Shown: positions 38,461-50,484, numbered from the stretch's first letter. The stretch is DNA of 64,000 nt from Cryptomeria japonica (GCF_030272615.1 NW_026729254.1:61726-125725), one strand, 5' to 3'. The notes: generated by a model from the sequence alone, not told the origin. A program made the numbers and translations.

Positions 38461-38874
38461 TTAGTGGCCTATCCCACGACTTGGACCAGATGGCAGTTTA
38501 TTCTTCAATATGCTTCCTGATCTCCAACTACTCTTAACACCACCAACATTCATATATGTATTACCCAATCCTGGATTTGGCCCAGAAGGTAGTTTGTTCT
38601 TCAATGTATCGATTTTGTGATGAGGTCGCGTGAGCTGCATGTGACCAACTGCTGGGCTATGCTTCGATCTTGACAGGCGCTGGTTGAGCAGTATGTTGAG
38701 CTCTAATCCTGATTCATCCACACCTTCTTCTTTGGCGTGAACGACTTTAGATGACTGCTTGTGCCTCACTATTTTACGCGCATCTGCACTTTGAATATTG
38801 TAAAGTATTGTCACCAGAAGCAACATCATCAACAATGTATTCGCCATACAAACAATTTTCCTGATTGCCTCCAA
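38461..38874 (-). CDS. Secreted peptide-hormone precursor, three motifs (locus 3)
   Basis: A 137-residue paralogue of locus 1. The signal peptide core is at residues 12-29 (LLMMLLLVTILYN), with a cut likely after SADA. The acidic region is shorter than in locus 1 by several codons. Motifs: RLSRSKHSPAVGH (66-78), KLPSGPNPGLGN (94-105, the copy closest to the CLE signature PSGPNP) and KLPSGPSRGIGH (126-137, C-terminal). Spacing between motif starts is 28 and 32 residues, identical to locus 1. No stop or frameshift. It should be secreted and processed to short, probably proline-hydroxylated peptides; this is inferred from known families. The TATA-like box CTATACATTGG lies near 39040-39050 and the palindrome, with one TGAC core, at 39179. 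Confidence 0.82.
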   Translation of the reverse strand: MEAIRKIVCMANTLLMMLLLVTILYNIQSADARKIVRHKQSSKVVHAKEEGVDESGLELNILLNQRLSRSKHSPAVGHMQLTRPHHKIDTLKNKLPSGPNPGLGNTYMNVGGVKSSWRSGSILKNKLPSGPSRGIGH

Positions 38875-39178
38875 AACAGAATTTGATCAAGCTCGGAAGA
38901 AAAGAGCTGAAAAGATATAGCTATACTTATTGACTGTAAATTACAGGAAGAATATCATGCACAAGAAAGGAAAAGGGAAATAAATTATAATCCTATCTTG
39001 GAAGAAGCAAGAGAAGTTGAGGACAATGAGTAAAAGGGCAGTAGTCCAATGTATAGAGAAAGGGAAAAATATCTTCATTTGTTGGGGAATGGATTTGATT
39101 TGATTTGAGAACACGAGGATTGAATTCAGTGTTCGGGATTGAATGCTTTGATCACGCGGGAAGCTGCAGAAACGAACA

Positions 39179-39192
39179 AGTCAAATTTGAAC
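39179..39192. promoter_or_regulatory. W-box-like palindrome, locus 3
   Basis: AGTCAAATTTGAAC: one TGAC core (minus strand) is kept, the facing one is TGAA. It lies about 305 bp before the ATG. Confidence 0.5.
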
Positions 39193-39492
39193 GGTTGCCT
39201 GTGTATTCAATTATACGTTGGCAGAGTATAACAATCGCCTTGCTTGTTGAACATTTCAACTCATACCGTTTTCGTCTATCTTTCAGGAGAGTATTGTCAA
39301 ATAACGAGCATGACTTATCCGGAATTGAAAAGAAAAAAATGCTTAAACAACTTGCTCTCGTAATTACTGACAAACAACTTCCCTGACATAAATGCATATA
39401 CATTGAATAAAACACAGGAAAACATTACACCGAATTGACTTATATATTTTAGGTATACGGAGATTACTGAAATTCTTCTCATTGAAATTATT

Positions 39493-39849
39493 TAAAAATT
39501 AAAGTGGATATATAGGTTTTCAAATGAAGAGATAATATTAAATAAAATAAATAAACATAAAAAGGTTTACCACTAAAATGAAATTATTATTAAATATAGA
39601 ATAAATAAAGTCATTATAATTATTGAAAGAGTAAAATCTTTTATTCTTATAAAATCTAATTATTTTGAATAAATTGAAAAATCTATGAAGATTTAACATA
39701 CAATTTTGTCTTAAAAACATGTGAATCAATTTTTTTCTCTGAAGACCCTTTAACGAGGCAATTCACTACACCATTCCATTTCCTAGGAATTGAAGAATTT
39801 GGCTGACTCAAGAAGTAATCCTTTAGGATGAATCTTAAGAACCTGTTCT
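39493..39849. other. AT-rich spacer, no gene seen
   Basis: Homology with the upstream flank of locus 2 ends near 39490; the rest is AT-rich with nothing recognised. Confidence 0.5.
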
Positions 39850-40110
39850 ATTTAGCATAGAAACCAATATCAAGGAACCAAAATAACAAGTAACCTTCCC
39901 CCAGATAGCCCAGGCTTCTATTAGATTGTTAGAAATAGTGTGCATCACATAGGAGAAAATAGAAAGGACCATGGAGAAAATAGAAAGGATCATACCATCA
40001 CTAGCATGACCAATTCCTCTAATTCAAGAAGCGCTACCTCAAGAAGAACCATCTATTTTAATTTTGAGAAAGTTAGAAGGAGGGCACCACTTACCACACT
40101 TATTCACTTT
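39850..40110 (-). mobile_element. LINE RNase H domain remnant
   Basis: The minus strand reads LKIDGSS then, with stops and shifts, GIGHASDGMI and ISNNLIEAWAIW. This matches the order of the plant LINE C-terminal RNase H domain: a DGSS block with the first catalytic Asp, a G-I-G strand, and NNxxEAxAI with the catalytic Glu. Stops occur between blocks. Only about 85 codons remain; no reverse transcriptase domain adjoins. Confidence 0.6.
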
Positions 40111-40619
40111 TCTAGAAGATTGGCATTTAAAGCTAGATAGAAGTTGATGACTTGAAAGCTCCAAGCTACTTGACCGAAGATATTCAAAGGAGGATAAGCA
40201 CCCTTCAGACAAATTAATAACAATAGTTTCTTTGACACATGCCCATAATATTCATCAAAGGTTATTCAAGGAAATATTAGCGACCTTGAAAGATTCAATT
40301 ATTTATCTATAACCATAATGCTACTAACTAAATATGTGACAAATAATTCAATCACAAGGAAAGAGGTCAATGTAGAAGGGTGTTCTAAACTCTCTCAAAA
40401 TTCAATCAAAGATGAAACATGAATAGTGGGTTAATTTTATCATTGCCACCAATCTCTCCAAATACACAAAGAAATGGAACATAAAAACATGAGAAACATT
40501 TTTCTTAATTATTGCCGCATATGAGACACTTATTCTAACATAGCAGCCATGTATAAAATTTACATTTAGGCCAACTAAATTTATAACTTGATTTTCTCCC
40601 TCAAAGAAATTCTCGATGA
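40111..40619. other. Spacer, no gene seen
   Basis: Moderately AT-rich with chance frames only; it may be further decayed LINE sequence. Confidence 0.4.
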
Positions 40620-41150
40620 ATTCATATCCAAGATTCATTCAAGAATCCCATTTAGAATCATAACCCCAAGTAAGATAATCATCTTCCTTTAGAGAAAATA
40701 TAAGGATGATCTTTCAAAATACATGAGAGAGTACCTCAAGTTTTAGGAAAACCTCCTCTAAGCCAGCTACTAGAATCTTTAATGACCTCCTCTAGTTACT
40801 AAGATTCATACAATATCCCACATTCATATTATCCTACCAAGACTTACACTATCTAAAACCTTGATCTTCATACATGATCCCATAAACTAAAAATCATGCC
40901 ATCCTACCTTTGAGATTTATTCTATCCTATACTAAGATTCATTCACTATGTATTAAATCATGATCTTTTGCATATTCTTCAATTCTGAGCTCTATGTGCT
41001 ACACAATTCTTGATATTTATGTATTATTCTTATTCCTATGATTAAGATGTGAGAATTAAAAAATCACTCCTTCAACCTACAAGATCAAAACCTGAAATAG
41101 GAAACTTAAATGTTAAAAAATGAATCTTTGCAATTGACTTACATAATGTA
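40620..41150. repeat. Dispersed repeat R2, copy b (partner at 17880-18680)
   Basis: Ordered blocks are shared with 17880-18680 in the same orientation (TCCAAGATTCATT, GGAAAACCTCCTCTAAGC, CCTACAAGATCAA). This copy is shorter by internal deletions. Confidence 0.7.
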
Positions 41151-43430
41151 TTCATCAGTCAAATGGTCTACCATCATAAAAAATAATCCCTTCACAAATA
41201 GTTACTTTGCATGATAACCCATTCCCCATACTAGGTGCATCACCATTTTCTTCTTTGTCAAGAGGTAACACTTCTATATGTCAATTAATCATTATATTTT
41301 TAATTTCTTGTTTATGTTTTGAGCCATACTATGCGTACTAGAGGCCATGGTAATCCTTATATCATGGTGTTTCTTGAATGGTATTTATTCATGCATGGTC
41401 TATTATTTATGCATGTCATGTTTGTTTGTTATTAACATTATTTTTGGTTGTCTTATCAAAGGAACTACCAAGGTGACCCAAAAACCTTGTGATGTGCTTT
41501 AGAATCCTTTTGTTTGTTGTATATTTATAATTTCCCTATATGCACTACATACAACATCACCTTGGTCATTCTATCCAAGTACATAATAAACAGTACTTTA
41601 CCAAATTTAATTGATCACAATATGCCATTAAAATACTTGCATTTAAATGTCCAAATACTTTCTAATCTAAATCACACAACCATCTATGTTATCCTTTTTT
41701 GCCTTTTATTTTATCTTGATACAAATTATGTAAATGGTTACTTATATAATTTAATTATCATTGGATTGTGAAGACATCTATTCTATGATTACTTTCTTCT
41801 TAGTTATGTCATGATAAATATCAACAATCATCTACATCGTCACCACATGCATCATCATATCATATGTCTATCCACATCATTATTATAAACATTCTTCTAA
41901 TCATCATCCATATTAATACTTCTCTACCATCATCAAACACACCATGATAAAATTATATGAACAATAAAATTTAAAACCATAATAATTTTATGATAACATA
42001 TATCACACCCATAGCATGCATCACATAAATATGTATCATAAATCATAAATCAATAAATGTTGCTATAAATAAACATTATATGTCATAAACCATACATATT
42101 CATAATCATCCATCATTCATCATAAAGTATTAATGTGAAAATCCATACATATAGCTATTAAAATATGTGCATCCATCCAATATGTCATGCACATAATATA
42201 AAATTAAATATTATGGTATAACAATTTCATATATAAATCATTAAGATAGAGCACACCGAGTTCCTTAGAGCATAAGAGTATGCATGTGTCAAAATTATGC
42301 AACATCATAAAATATACATAATACATCAAAATGGAGAATAAACCCTACTAGTTATAGCTAGTATTGTCCTCCTAAGACCTATATTTGGCCATGTTAGTGG
42401 TGGAGGTATTGGCTACTTAGGATAAAGCACCTCATACAATGTCTACACAATCTTCCTAGTTGTTTTGGTGATATTGGCCACCACTTATGTCAATCCCTAT
42501 GGTGCTATAATTAGTTCTCATAATTGATCTCTCTCAAACATAATCTCTATGCATCAATTTGGGATGCTATAGCTTCTCCTATAGGCCATCTTGGTCCACC
42601 TATAAAGTATATTGTTCCATGAGGGCTTGGTCCTCCTCTCCAACCACATAATTTCTCTCTACTTTTAATGCATCCTCCTTAGAAAATAATATTGTCAACA
42701 TCATCCAAAGTTTATTTGTTGATGTCTTTCTACCTAGAGACCTAGCTTGTTCCTATTGTCTTAGGGGCCCTTGTTCCTTTTGATCATCTATATCCATCAA
42801 CTCTTCCTGGGCATTCCCATATCTTGTCCTTCTTCCAAACAAATATTCTTATTCATGTAATATTGCCCTAGATACTTCCTCTACACCTCATCCATGCGAG
42901 ATTAACATGAATTTGTACATCTAACTAGCATAAAATAATCAACCTTAACATCATTCACTATTGCCACCAGGCCAAATGTTCTCTTGTAGTCCTAGCATCC
43001 TTTTCATCCTCATGTGTGTCCTATGACACCCATGCCAACCACCACTAACTCATTTGTGTTGATATTTACATATGTTCTGAAAAATTATGATTTTAAGCTT
43101 TGTCTTTTAATTGATAATTTAAATAAAAAATGGTGCAATGCTTATATTTTCTAGCAAGTTTGCTATCAAAATTTCACTAGACATATTATATGATCAAAAT
43201 ATCCAAAATAATGCATGCTTTGTGATTGCATTATAATCCCAATTATAATAACATACTAATCATTTCTTTGTTGCTAGATTATTTTTCAAAAATAATATGA
43301 AAAATAAAATAATTAATTGTCTTAAATGCAAATGTCTATTTGCAATAAGAATCATACCATTAAGAAAAACAAATTGTTTGCATTAATTTTTTTAATATGC
43401 ATCAGATTGACACTTTTTAATATTGCATCG
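41151..43430. other. AT-rich spacer, no gene seen
   Basis: At 41800-42200 there are many ATCAT/CATAT phrases but no regular repeat unit. The part at 42340-43080 is less AT-rich and may be old coding sequence, but neither strand gives a readable family. The bases at 43330-43450 resemble the 3' flank of peptide locus 3 (AAACAAATTGTTTGCAT). Confidence 0.4.
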
Positions 43431-43487
43431 AAATGTCACATAATATGTGTACATTTCATTTTGTATAGTTGTACCTGAAAACATGTG

Positions 43488-44040
43488 AAGGTGGGAAGAT
43501 GAGAGTTGAAGAGATCTTAATTGTATTTAGTGGCTCTGAATTAGAGGGAGAATAAGAAAGGAGAAGGAAAAAAAAATATAATCCTATGTTGGAAGATGCA
43601 ATTGAAGTTGTGGACAAAAAGCAGAAGAGCAACAATCCAATATATAGAGAGGGAAACAAATATCTTCATTTGTTGGGGAATGGATTTCATTTGATTTGCG
43701 AACACAAGGATTGAATTCAGTGTTTGGGATTGACTATTTTGTTTTCCCTCTGTATTGCTCTCAGGTCTAGACCTCCATAACAATAAAAAAAATTTATGTG
43801 GAAAGCAGTAGAAATGAAGAAGTCAAATTTGAACAATAGCTTGAAAATTGTGATTGGCAAACTGTGCCATGAGTACAATGAATATGCGTTCCATTGCTTG
43901 CTTGTTGAACATTTCAACTAATACCTCTTTCATCTTTTATCTTTCAGGAGAGTATTGTCTAATAATGAGTATGACTTTATACGAAAGTCAAAAGAAAAAA
44001 TTACTTAAACAACTTGCTCTTAACTATCGACTAACAACAA
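43488..44040 (-). pseudogene. Peptide-hormone locus 4: leader and promoter only, coding region gone
   Basis: From 43488 the sequence matches the 5' leaders of the sister genes (GTGGGAAGATGAGAGTTGAAGAG, then AGAGGGAGAATAAGAAAGGAG), continues through the TATA-like CTATATATTGG (43637-43647) and the palindrome at 43821, and follows the upstream flank to CGACTAACAAC at about 44035. The bases left of 43488 hold no signal peptide or motif: the coding sequence has been removed just downstream of the leader. The right border is an inserted LINE ORF1 fragment. No product is expected. Confidence 0.75.
43821..43834. promoter_or_regulatory. W-box-like palindrome, locus 4
   Basis: AGTCAAATTTGAAC, identical to locus 3. 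Confidence 0.45.
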
Positions 44041-44044
44041 AGGA

Positions 44045-44680
44045 TGTCAGGAGCATGAGCAGGAGTGGGAGTGGGAGTAGGAGTCAACGTGGGAACTAGT
44101 TCAGGTTTGAATTTTGTTTTCGCTGGATCTGGGAGCCCAGAGGATTCCCCCTTGATCCTTTGGATGGGGCCTCGAATGATACTTGGGACGGTGGTACCAA
44201 TACTGCCAATGATAAATTTGTCACCTCTGACAAATCTAGTGAGGTTGAGGGCCCTACTAATAAGATTCCCTCTGTGGAATGCAACAAGAAATAGGGCTCT
44301 CTTTTTGCAACAAAACTTAAAGGCAAGGCCATTTTGCCAGTACTGCATAAGGTGGACTAGGATTCTGGCACTTTCTCCATCTCCATTCCAGACAATATTA
44401 TAGATCAAAATGTGGCTCAGATGCACTTGGTCTTGGTTGGAAAATTTATCAACCCACACCCAAATATTGGGGCTGTTAGATCCTGGGTGGCGAGGAAATG
44501 GAAAGGTAAAAGGTCAAATTGATGTTGTGGCTATGGCTGGTGGCTTCTTCTCCTTTTCATTCTCTTGTGAAGAAGATTTTTGATCTATTTTGGTGGGAGG
44601 TCCTTGGATGCTAGGAAAAGATTCATTGGCGCCTTAAAAAATGGGAACCAGGTTTTAACCCTAGAAAATTTTGCATTACA
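44045..44680 (+). mobile_element. LINE ORF1 remnant (DUF4283-type domain)
   Basis: Plus-strand frames read MHLVLVGKFINPHPNIGAVR and SWVARKWKGK (44430-44510), then, after a one-base shift, GQIDVVAMAGGFFSFSFSC and EEDF (to about 44570), followed by GGPW-like sequence. This is the conserved core of the RNA-binding N-terminal protein of plant LINEs. An acidic Ser/Thr-rich leader precedes it from about 44090. At least one frameshift and several stops make it dead. It abuts the upstream flank of peptide locus 4 directly. Confidence 0.75.
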
Positions 44681-44870
44681 ATATGTGCGATTCAACTCAT
44701 CGCCATTTTAATATACAAATAATCTCATGGGATTTTATACAAAATTTGGCATTACAATATGTGTGATTCAGCTCATCGGCATTTTAATATACAAAATTTG
44801 GCATGTATATATGTACAAATCAGCTCATGGTCATTTATATATACAAAAAATGAATATAGAACAATTCATT
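44681..44870. repeat. Short tandem repeat, unit 55-80 bp
   Basis: Three imperfect copies of a unit containing AAATTTGGCATTACAATATG, GATTCAGCTCATCG and CATTTTAATATACAAA, lying between the LINE fragment and the transposase-like pseudogene. Confidence 0.75.
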
Positions 44871-45290
44871 GACGATTTATACAAAATTCTCAAAATCATT
44901 CTACTCTGAACCGTAGTATCAATCAATCGAGCCTTCAGGATCGACTCTAACCCGTATTGTGTCAAGTATTGCCTTGTGGTCAGATTCATGGACTTTCCAT
45001 AAAATCTTGTTATGAGGTCTACCACGATACTTCATCAAATGAATATTTGTTGCAACAACAAGGTTAGAGAAATGAAGAATATGTCTGTGTGTTTCAAAGT
45101 CCTCGAACAACCCAAACATCAGAATTCTTGATAGGGTATCTCCGAAGCCATGTTCTTGTCACGATAACAGACCCTATTGGGTACTCAATACCCTCTCCGT
45201 CAATGATTGTGGTTGTCAATTTTCTTTTAGGTTCAACACAATGACACAAATAGTAATCTGTTCCCTCTTCATTGTTCTCTTCTGCAACAA

Positions 45291-45404
45291 CTGCATACAC
45301 ATGACTTGCATTTTATAAAGTGTTAATTAATACCAAAAATAAAGTATGATGTATAACAAAATGAACCAAAAGAATACTTGCAAAAAATTAACTCAAAAAA
45401 TCAC
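45291..45404 (-). other. Candidate intron in transposase-like pseudogene
   Basis: GTGATT...TATGCAG, 114 bp. Removing it joins LVDS to VVAEENNEEGTDYYL without frame change, and the interval itself is AT-rich with stops. Confidence 0.45.
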
Positions 45405-45656
45405 CTGAATCCACTAGGTCGAATACATGGTCAAAATCCACTAATGTCTCCATCTGGCTCAATTGCAGTGCTTTGGGAATTTGATATGAATCAATGGGAA
45501 CCAACGGTCTATAAGACTATTTGTCAACCCACTCTTGTGATTCACATTCTTCCCACAAATAATACATGCATGAAGAGAAAAAAAAAACCATCTATCTCGT
45601 ATAAATTACCAGTGAACTTGAATTTGAACTCATAAATGAGTGCATGTCACTCGATC

Positions 45657-45737
45657 CTGCAACTGTACAACAATCTAGATAGTTTTCAATGTTAGATTAA
45701 GTGATCAATCAAAAATATCTACGAACCATTGACGTAC
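45657..45737 (-). other. Candidate intron in transposase-like pseudogene
   Basis: GTACGT...GTTGCAG, 81 bp, with a good plant donor and acceptor. It separates the STMGPSNL block from a Ser/Asn-rich stretch. Confidence 0.4.
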
Positions 45738-47844
45738 CTAGATTACTTGGACCCATCGTAGACTTACACCATCGCACAATTGTTTCTGCATTTATCAACT
45801 CAACACCACCTTCGTACTTCAATTCTTCCCTAGCTAGGGCTCTTTTCACACATGCTCCTGCACCATCATGCTCTCCCTTACCATGTCCAATCTCAGTGAA
45901 ATTCCAAAAATGTTGTACACTGCTTGTCATATGCATCCTTGTCAACCAAATAAAACATCCTTTCATTCTTGAATTGTGCGGTGCAATTATTTGACCATAT
46001 TAAGTGTCGGTTGTATCGTATGTTCTTTTCCCTTAAACTATCATTGAAAACTTTAAAGCATCCTTGTACAAACTCCAATGAATGATTACAATCATCACTT
46101 ATGTAGAAGTGATACTCTCTTACATCCTTTCTATCCCCCTCTTTGCTATCATCTGCATGCATGAATGCTATGTGTACAAAAATAGAAACTTGTGTAGAGT
46201 GATAATACATGGATTGCGCTTCATTTTGAGGTTGTAGTGTATAATTTTCAGCGAAATCAACGATAGAGACAATGGTGCCAAGAGGAAATGTGTCCTTACA
46301 TAACTTGAATTTCTCATCTAACCATCAAGCTCTATGTGTATGCATTTATGTACTCATAAACTAGTTTCTCTTGAAACATTTTCATAAATTGAGCTACACA
46401 TATATCATTTTTCACTAGTTGACACCTCTTAAAATCTTTTCCATCTTTAACTCCATGTGTCTGTCTTGTATTTTCCGAAAGAAACTAGTTTCGTACCAAT
46501 TTCATGTGTGCTCTCCAAATGTATCCATCTTGGAAAACATTGCAAACCACCACATATAACACAAGAACCTTCCAAACAAGGCATCATATAATAAATGCAA
46601 CCATCATGTCTATTACATAGCAAACCTGAAATAAATTCTCTTATCGACTTAGGAGGTGCTTGTATATTACATTCCTGCAAAACATCGTTAGTGTGCAAAG
46701 TAGAACAAATATGACGAAAAAATATCATAATGCATGGAAAATTTCAATATGCATCCTACAACAACACGTGGTGCGTACATGATTAATCTTAATATAAAAA
46801 GGTTTTTCCATTTTAAAGAATCTTTGAGAAATTCTTATTTGAGGAAACTTTTGAAGGAATCTTTCATAAAATTTAGTTTGAGTCATATCCAAATACTGTT
46901 TGGAATGTGGCTCAAGATTTTTAGACCCAATTCGCCTTCTAACAACATCTCTTTGGTTGGGCGAAACTCTTGTGTTGTCATGCCAAAAATTTTCAATTAA
47001 TGTTTTTATTGCATCAACAACAACCTTGTCTTTGCGTGGTAGTCTACCCGAAAATGCCCAAAGAGAATTATTGTTAGGTTCCTCTATTTTTTCCGGTCTC
47101 TTTAATGCTTTACTTAATGTTGTTCTACTAACGTTTAATGACTTACTTGTTTTGATTATCAAATGATCTTTTTTTATTTTCTTGCTCATTATGGTTGATG
47201 TAATGACATGTCGAGTAGCATTAGAATATTTAGTACGTGATTTTGAACCAATAGCTTGATATGCATCAAATAGATTTCTCACAATAGTTCTTTCACTGTT
47301 ACTTTCAGATGATCTTAGGCCTAGAATTTTCATTGTCTCTCTAAAATTCAAAATTTTAATCATTTGAACAATTAATTGACATATTGTGGTTTGATTTAAG
47401 TTATTAAAATAGTTTTGCCATATTATTTTTAACCATTCTTCTACAAGTTCATTCATTCATTTTATTGGGCATTGACTTCAATATATTCTCATCAATGTCA
47501 ATTAGATACTCTGGTTTCCTACGAATGATTCTAGGAGGTGTTAACATCGGTGCATTATGTACATTCAATTCATCAAGTAGAGAAGGTGTAATATTTTCAT
47601 CATTTAATTGATTATTCAATGCACTATCTTCTTCAATTGCATTAGGTTCAAACGGTAAATCAAATTTCTCTTCTTCAATTGCATTAGGTGCATTATATTC
47701 GTTTGATAAATCGAATTGAGATGTTGAGGATGAAATACCTTCTTCTCCCATTGTTCTTATGTCACACAATTTCTTCATACGCTACCTTTGTCTTTCCTTT
47801 TGAGCCTCTCGTTGTTCCATTGTTCCTCGCTTGTTCTTTCCCAT

Positions 47845-48150
47845 GGTTGATATCAGTTGTCCTAAATAGAATCATATTATATATACATGTAAACAAAAGT
47901 TCATAAACAAACAAATAACCATAAATATGCATCTTATCAATGTTTTTTGGAATCAAACTATTAAATAATCACAATACTATTGACAAAAACTAATAAGAAC
48001 AACAATTCAATCATTTGAAATCATGTAAAAATAAAAAAATCACTTACTTCTATGTATAAAACAGTGATAGAAGTGCATACACAGTTCCAGTGGGGCCTTT
48101 AACGACCTCAAAAACTTCTTTTGAGGCCGTTGAGGCTCCTGGGCAACTAA
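47845..48150. other. Spacer upstream of the transposase-like pseudogene
   Basis: AT-rich; it could be the 5' untranslated part of the dead transposon. No TATA box stands out. Confidence 0.35.
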
Positions 48151-48157
48151 AACTATG

Positions 48158-48392
48158 TCTATAAACCACGTACGCGCTGTTAGTCCATAAAATGTTCACA
48201 AGCCCAACAATATTTTTTTCCCATTCTGGACTAATAAGTAGCACGTACGCGCTCCTAAGCCTAAAAAATGTTATCGCAGGGTAACGAATAATGGGCTCAG
48301 TACAAGTAATAAGTACCGCGTACGTGCTCCTTTTCCTTAAAAATGTTATGGTAAGGCAAATGAACTAATAGTTTAAGTACCCCGTACGTGCT
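48158..48392. repeat. GCGTACGC-type repeat array, left block (about 70 bp spacing)
   Basis: Four copies of a palindromic core, ACGTACGCGCT (near 48162), ACGTACGCGCT (near 48242), CGCGTACGTGCT (near 48315) and CCCGTACGTGCT (near 48380), each in a unit of about 70 bp that also shares AATGTTAT- or AAATGTT-type phrases. The spacing suggests subterminal repeats of a transposon or a small satellite. The same motif recurs at 50754-50890. Confidence 0.75.
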
Positions 48393-48420
48393 ATTGGTAG
48401 TAGAAAAGATGTGAATGAAA

Positions 48421-49004
<584 letters not shown>

Positions 49005-49044
49005 ACATGACACCATATGAGTGATCTCGATTGTGATTATAGGA

Positions 49045-49215
49045 ATTACAAAAGAAGAGAAAGAGGGAGGGGAGAAGAAGAGAAAGAGGGATGGGGTATG
49101 GATGAAGGGAGAAGGGGAGAGAGAGAGAGGGATGGGGTATGGAGGACGGGTGAAGGGGAGAGAGAGAGAGAGAGGGAGAGGGAGATAGGGAGAGAAGAAG
49201 GAGGGGGGATAGAGG
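49045..49215 (+). repeat. Second polypurine tract with GGGATGGGGTATGGA units
   Basis: Purine-rich with GGGATGGGGTATGGA phrases repeated twice; the same phrase is repeated five times at 50333-50485, so the two blocks share an origin. Confidence 0.9.
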
Positions 49216-49216
49216 G

Positions 49217-49580
49217 AGAGGAAGATATATCTAATCCAGGACACAATATGATCCTTAGAACACAATATGACCCCTAAGAATCCAGGACACAATATGACCC
49301 TTAGAACACAATATGACCCCTAACAACATCTTAGGGGTCATAGGGTGTCCTAAGGGGTCATATGACACTATATTATCCTTTAGCACACCATAGGACCTAT
49401 AACGACACCAAATGGTGTCCTAAGGGGTCATAGAACACCACAGAACCCTTTAGAACACCATATGGTGTTTTTATGGGTCATTGGTGTCCTGAGGGGTCTT
49501 AAGGGGTCACAGGACACCATATGACCTCTTAGGAAACAATACGACCTCTAATGACACCTAAGCGGTCATATGGTGGGCTA
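49217..49580. repeat. Palindrome-rich minisatellite (AGGACACNATATGACCCCTTA type)
   Basis: About twelve imperfect copies of GGACACAATATGACCCCTAA or its reverse complement GGTGTCCTAAGGGGTCATA in mixed orientation, with CATATG at many centres. Head-to-head pairs can form hairpins. No reading frame. Confidence 0.8.
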
Positions 49581-50280
49581 ATAAAATGATATATTAAATT
49601 TAAAGTTATGAATAGAACATCATACAATGAGACTCCAAGCGAACAAACAACGAGGCTTCGCTAAAAAGAAAGTGTAAGAGCTTGACCTAACCCTAAGAGT
49701 ACTGCCTAAGTTCTAAAACATATGATGCTATTAAATTTGCAATGTTATAAGACTGATCTCGATTGTGACTTTAGGAATTACACACTTGATTTCTTTCATG
49801 GGTATGTACCGTTCCAAGTTGTTTGACAATTGATGATCATCATATACTACCACTGCCATGCATACAAGAAACTTTAATTTCTTTAGGTGACAGGCGTTGT
49901 GTAACAACATGGAAACTCTCGCATACCCACCACTATCATTCTATAGGACATCATCTGTGTTACTCTCCCTCTTTCTCTTCCTACCTATTGTTTCCTTCTG
50001 AAAAACATATTGCAGGTACTCTGACTCATCATATTGCTTTATTGACACTATTTTCCACATATGCTCAGCTCATTAAAAACACATTCGAGAAGAATATTGC
50101 TGCAAGTTTCCTTGTTTGTCACAGTAATACACCCATGGTTCAATTTCAAACCCTATTCCTCCTATTCAATATACATAGACAAATCTATCAGCCAATTTTC
50201 TTAGGAGAGCATAGATGATAAAAATCAAAGAGGAAGTTGCAGACAAGAAATAAATTCACTTACTTCTATAGAAGTGTAGA
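49581..50280. other. Unique spacer between repeat blocks
   Basis: A 131-codon plus frame at 49823-50218 is His/Ser/Leu rich with no motif and is not supported as a gene. Nothing else is recognised. Confidence 0.4.
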
Positions 50281-50289
50281 CACAGTTGT

Positions 50290-50484
50290 AGTGGGGTATG
50301 GAGGGAGAGAGGGAGAGAAGAAGAGAAAGAGGGATGGGGTATGGAGGAAGGGAGAAGGGGGGAGAGCGAGAGAAAGAGGGATGGGGTATGGAGGAATGGA
50401 TAAGGGAGAGAGGGAGGGATGGGGTATGGAGGAAGGGAGAAGGGGAGAGAGCGAGGGAGAGAGAGAGGGATGGGGTATGGAGGA

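Larger units (their letters stand above)
44919..47844 (-). pseudogene. Dead DNA-transposon-like gene (transposase-like, with probable introns)
   Basis: Coding blocks follow each other on the minus strand from an ATG at 47844: MGKNKRGTMEQREAQKERQR, an in-frame TAG, an acidic region to 47449, a large block at 47456-46725 with helix-turn-helix-like residues (SKSLNVSRTTLSKALKRPEK), a Cys-containing block at 46728-46447, then FPLGTIVSIVDFAENYT, STQVSIFVHIAF, HFYISDDCNHSLEFVQ, HLIWSNNCTAQFK and HGKGEHDGAGA (to about 45800), and an acidic C-terminal part. The FAENY / SDD / SNNCxxQFK / HGKGxxDGxGA series is familiar to me from a widespread group of uncharacterised eukaryotic transposase-like proteins with a probable RNase H fold; I cannot name the superfamily. 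At least three frameshifts and three stops are present. Two GT...AG introns fit. No terminal inverted repeats were identified. Confidence 0.6.

Noticed and set aside
44031-44459. 142-codon minus frame with TPTPTPAPA tail
   Set aside because: Antisense of a LINE ORF1 remnant whose plus strand carries the recognisable domain.
45550-45609. Third intron in the transposase-like pseudogene (GTAATT...GGGAAG)
   Set aside because: Only 60 bp, with a poor acceptor; too short for a typical plant intron.
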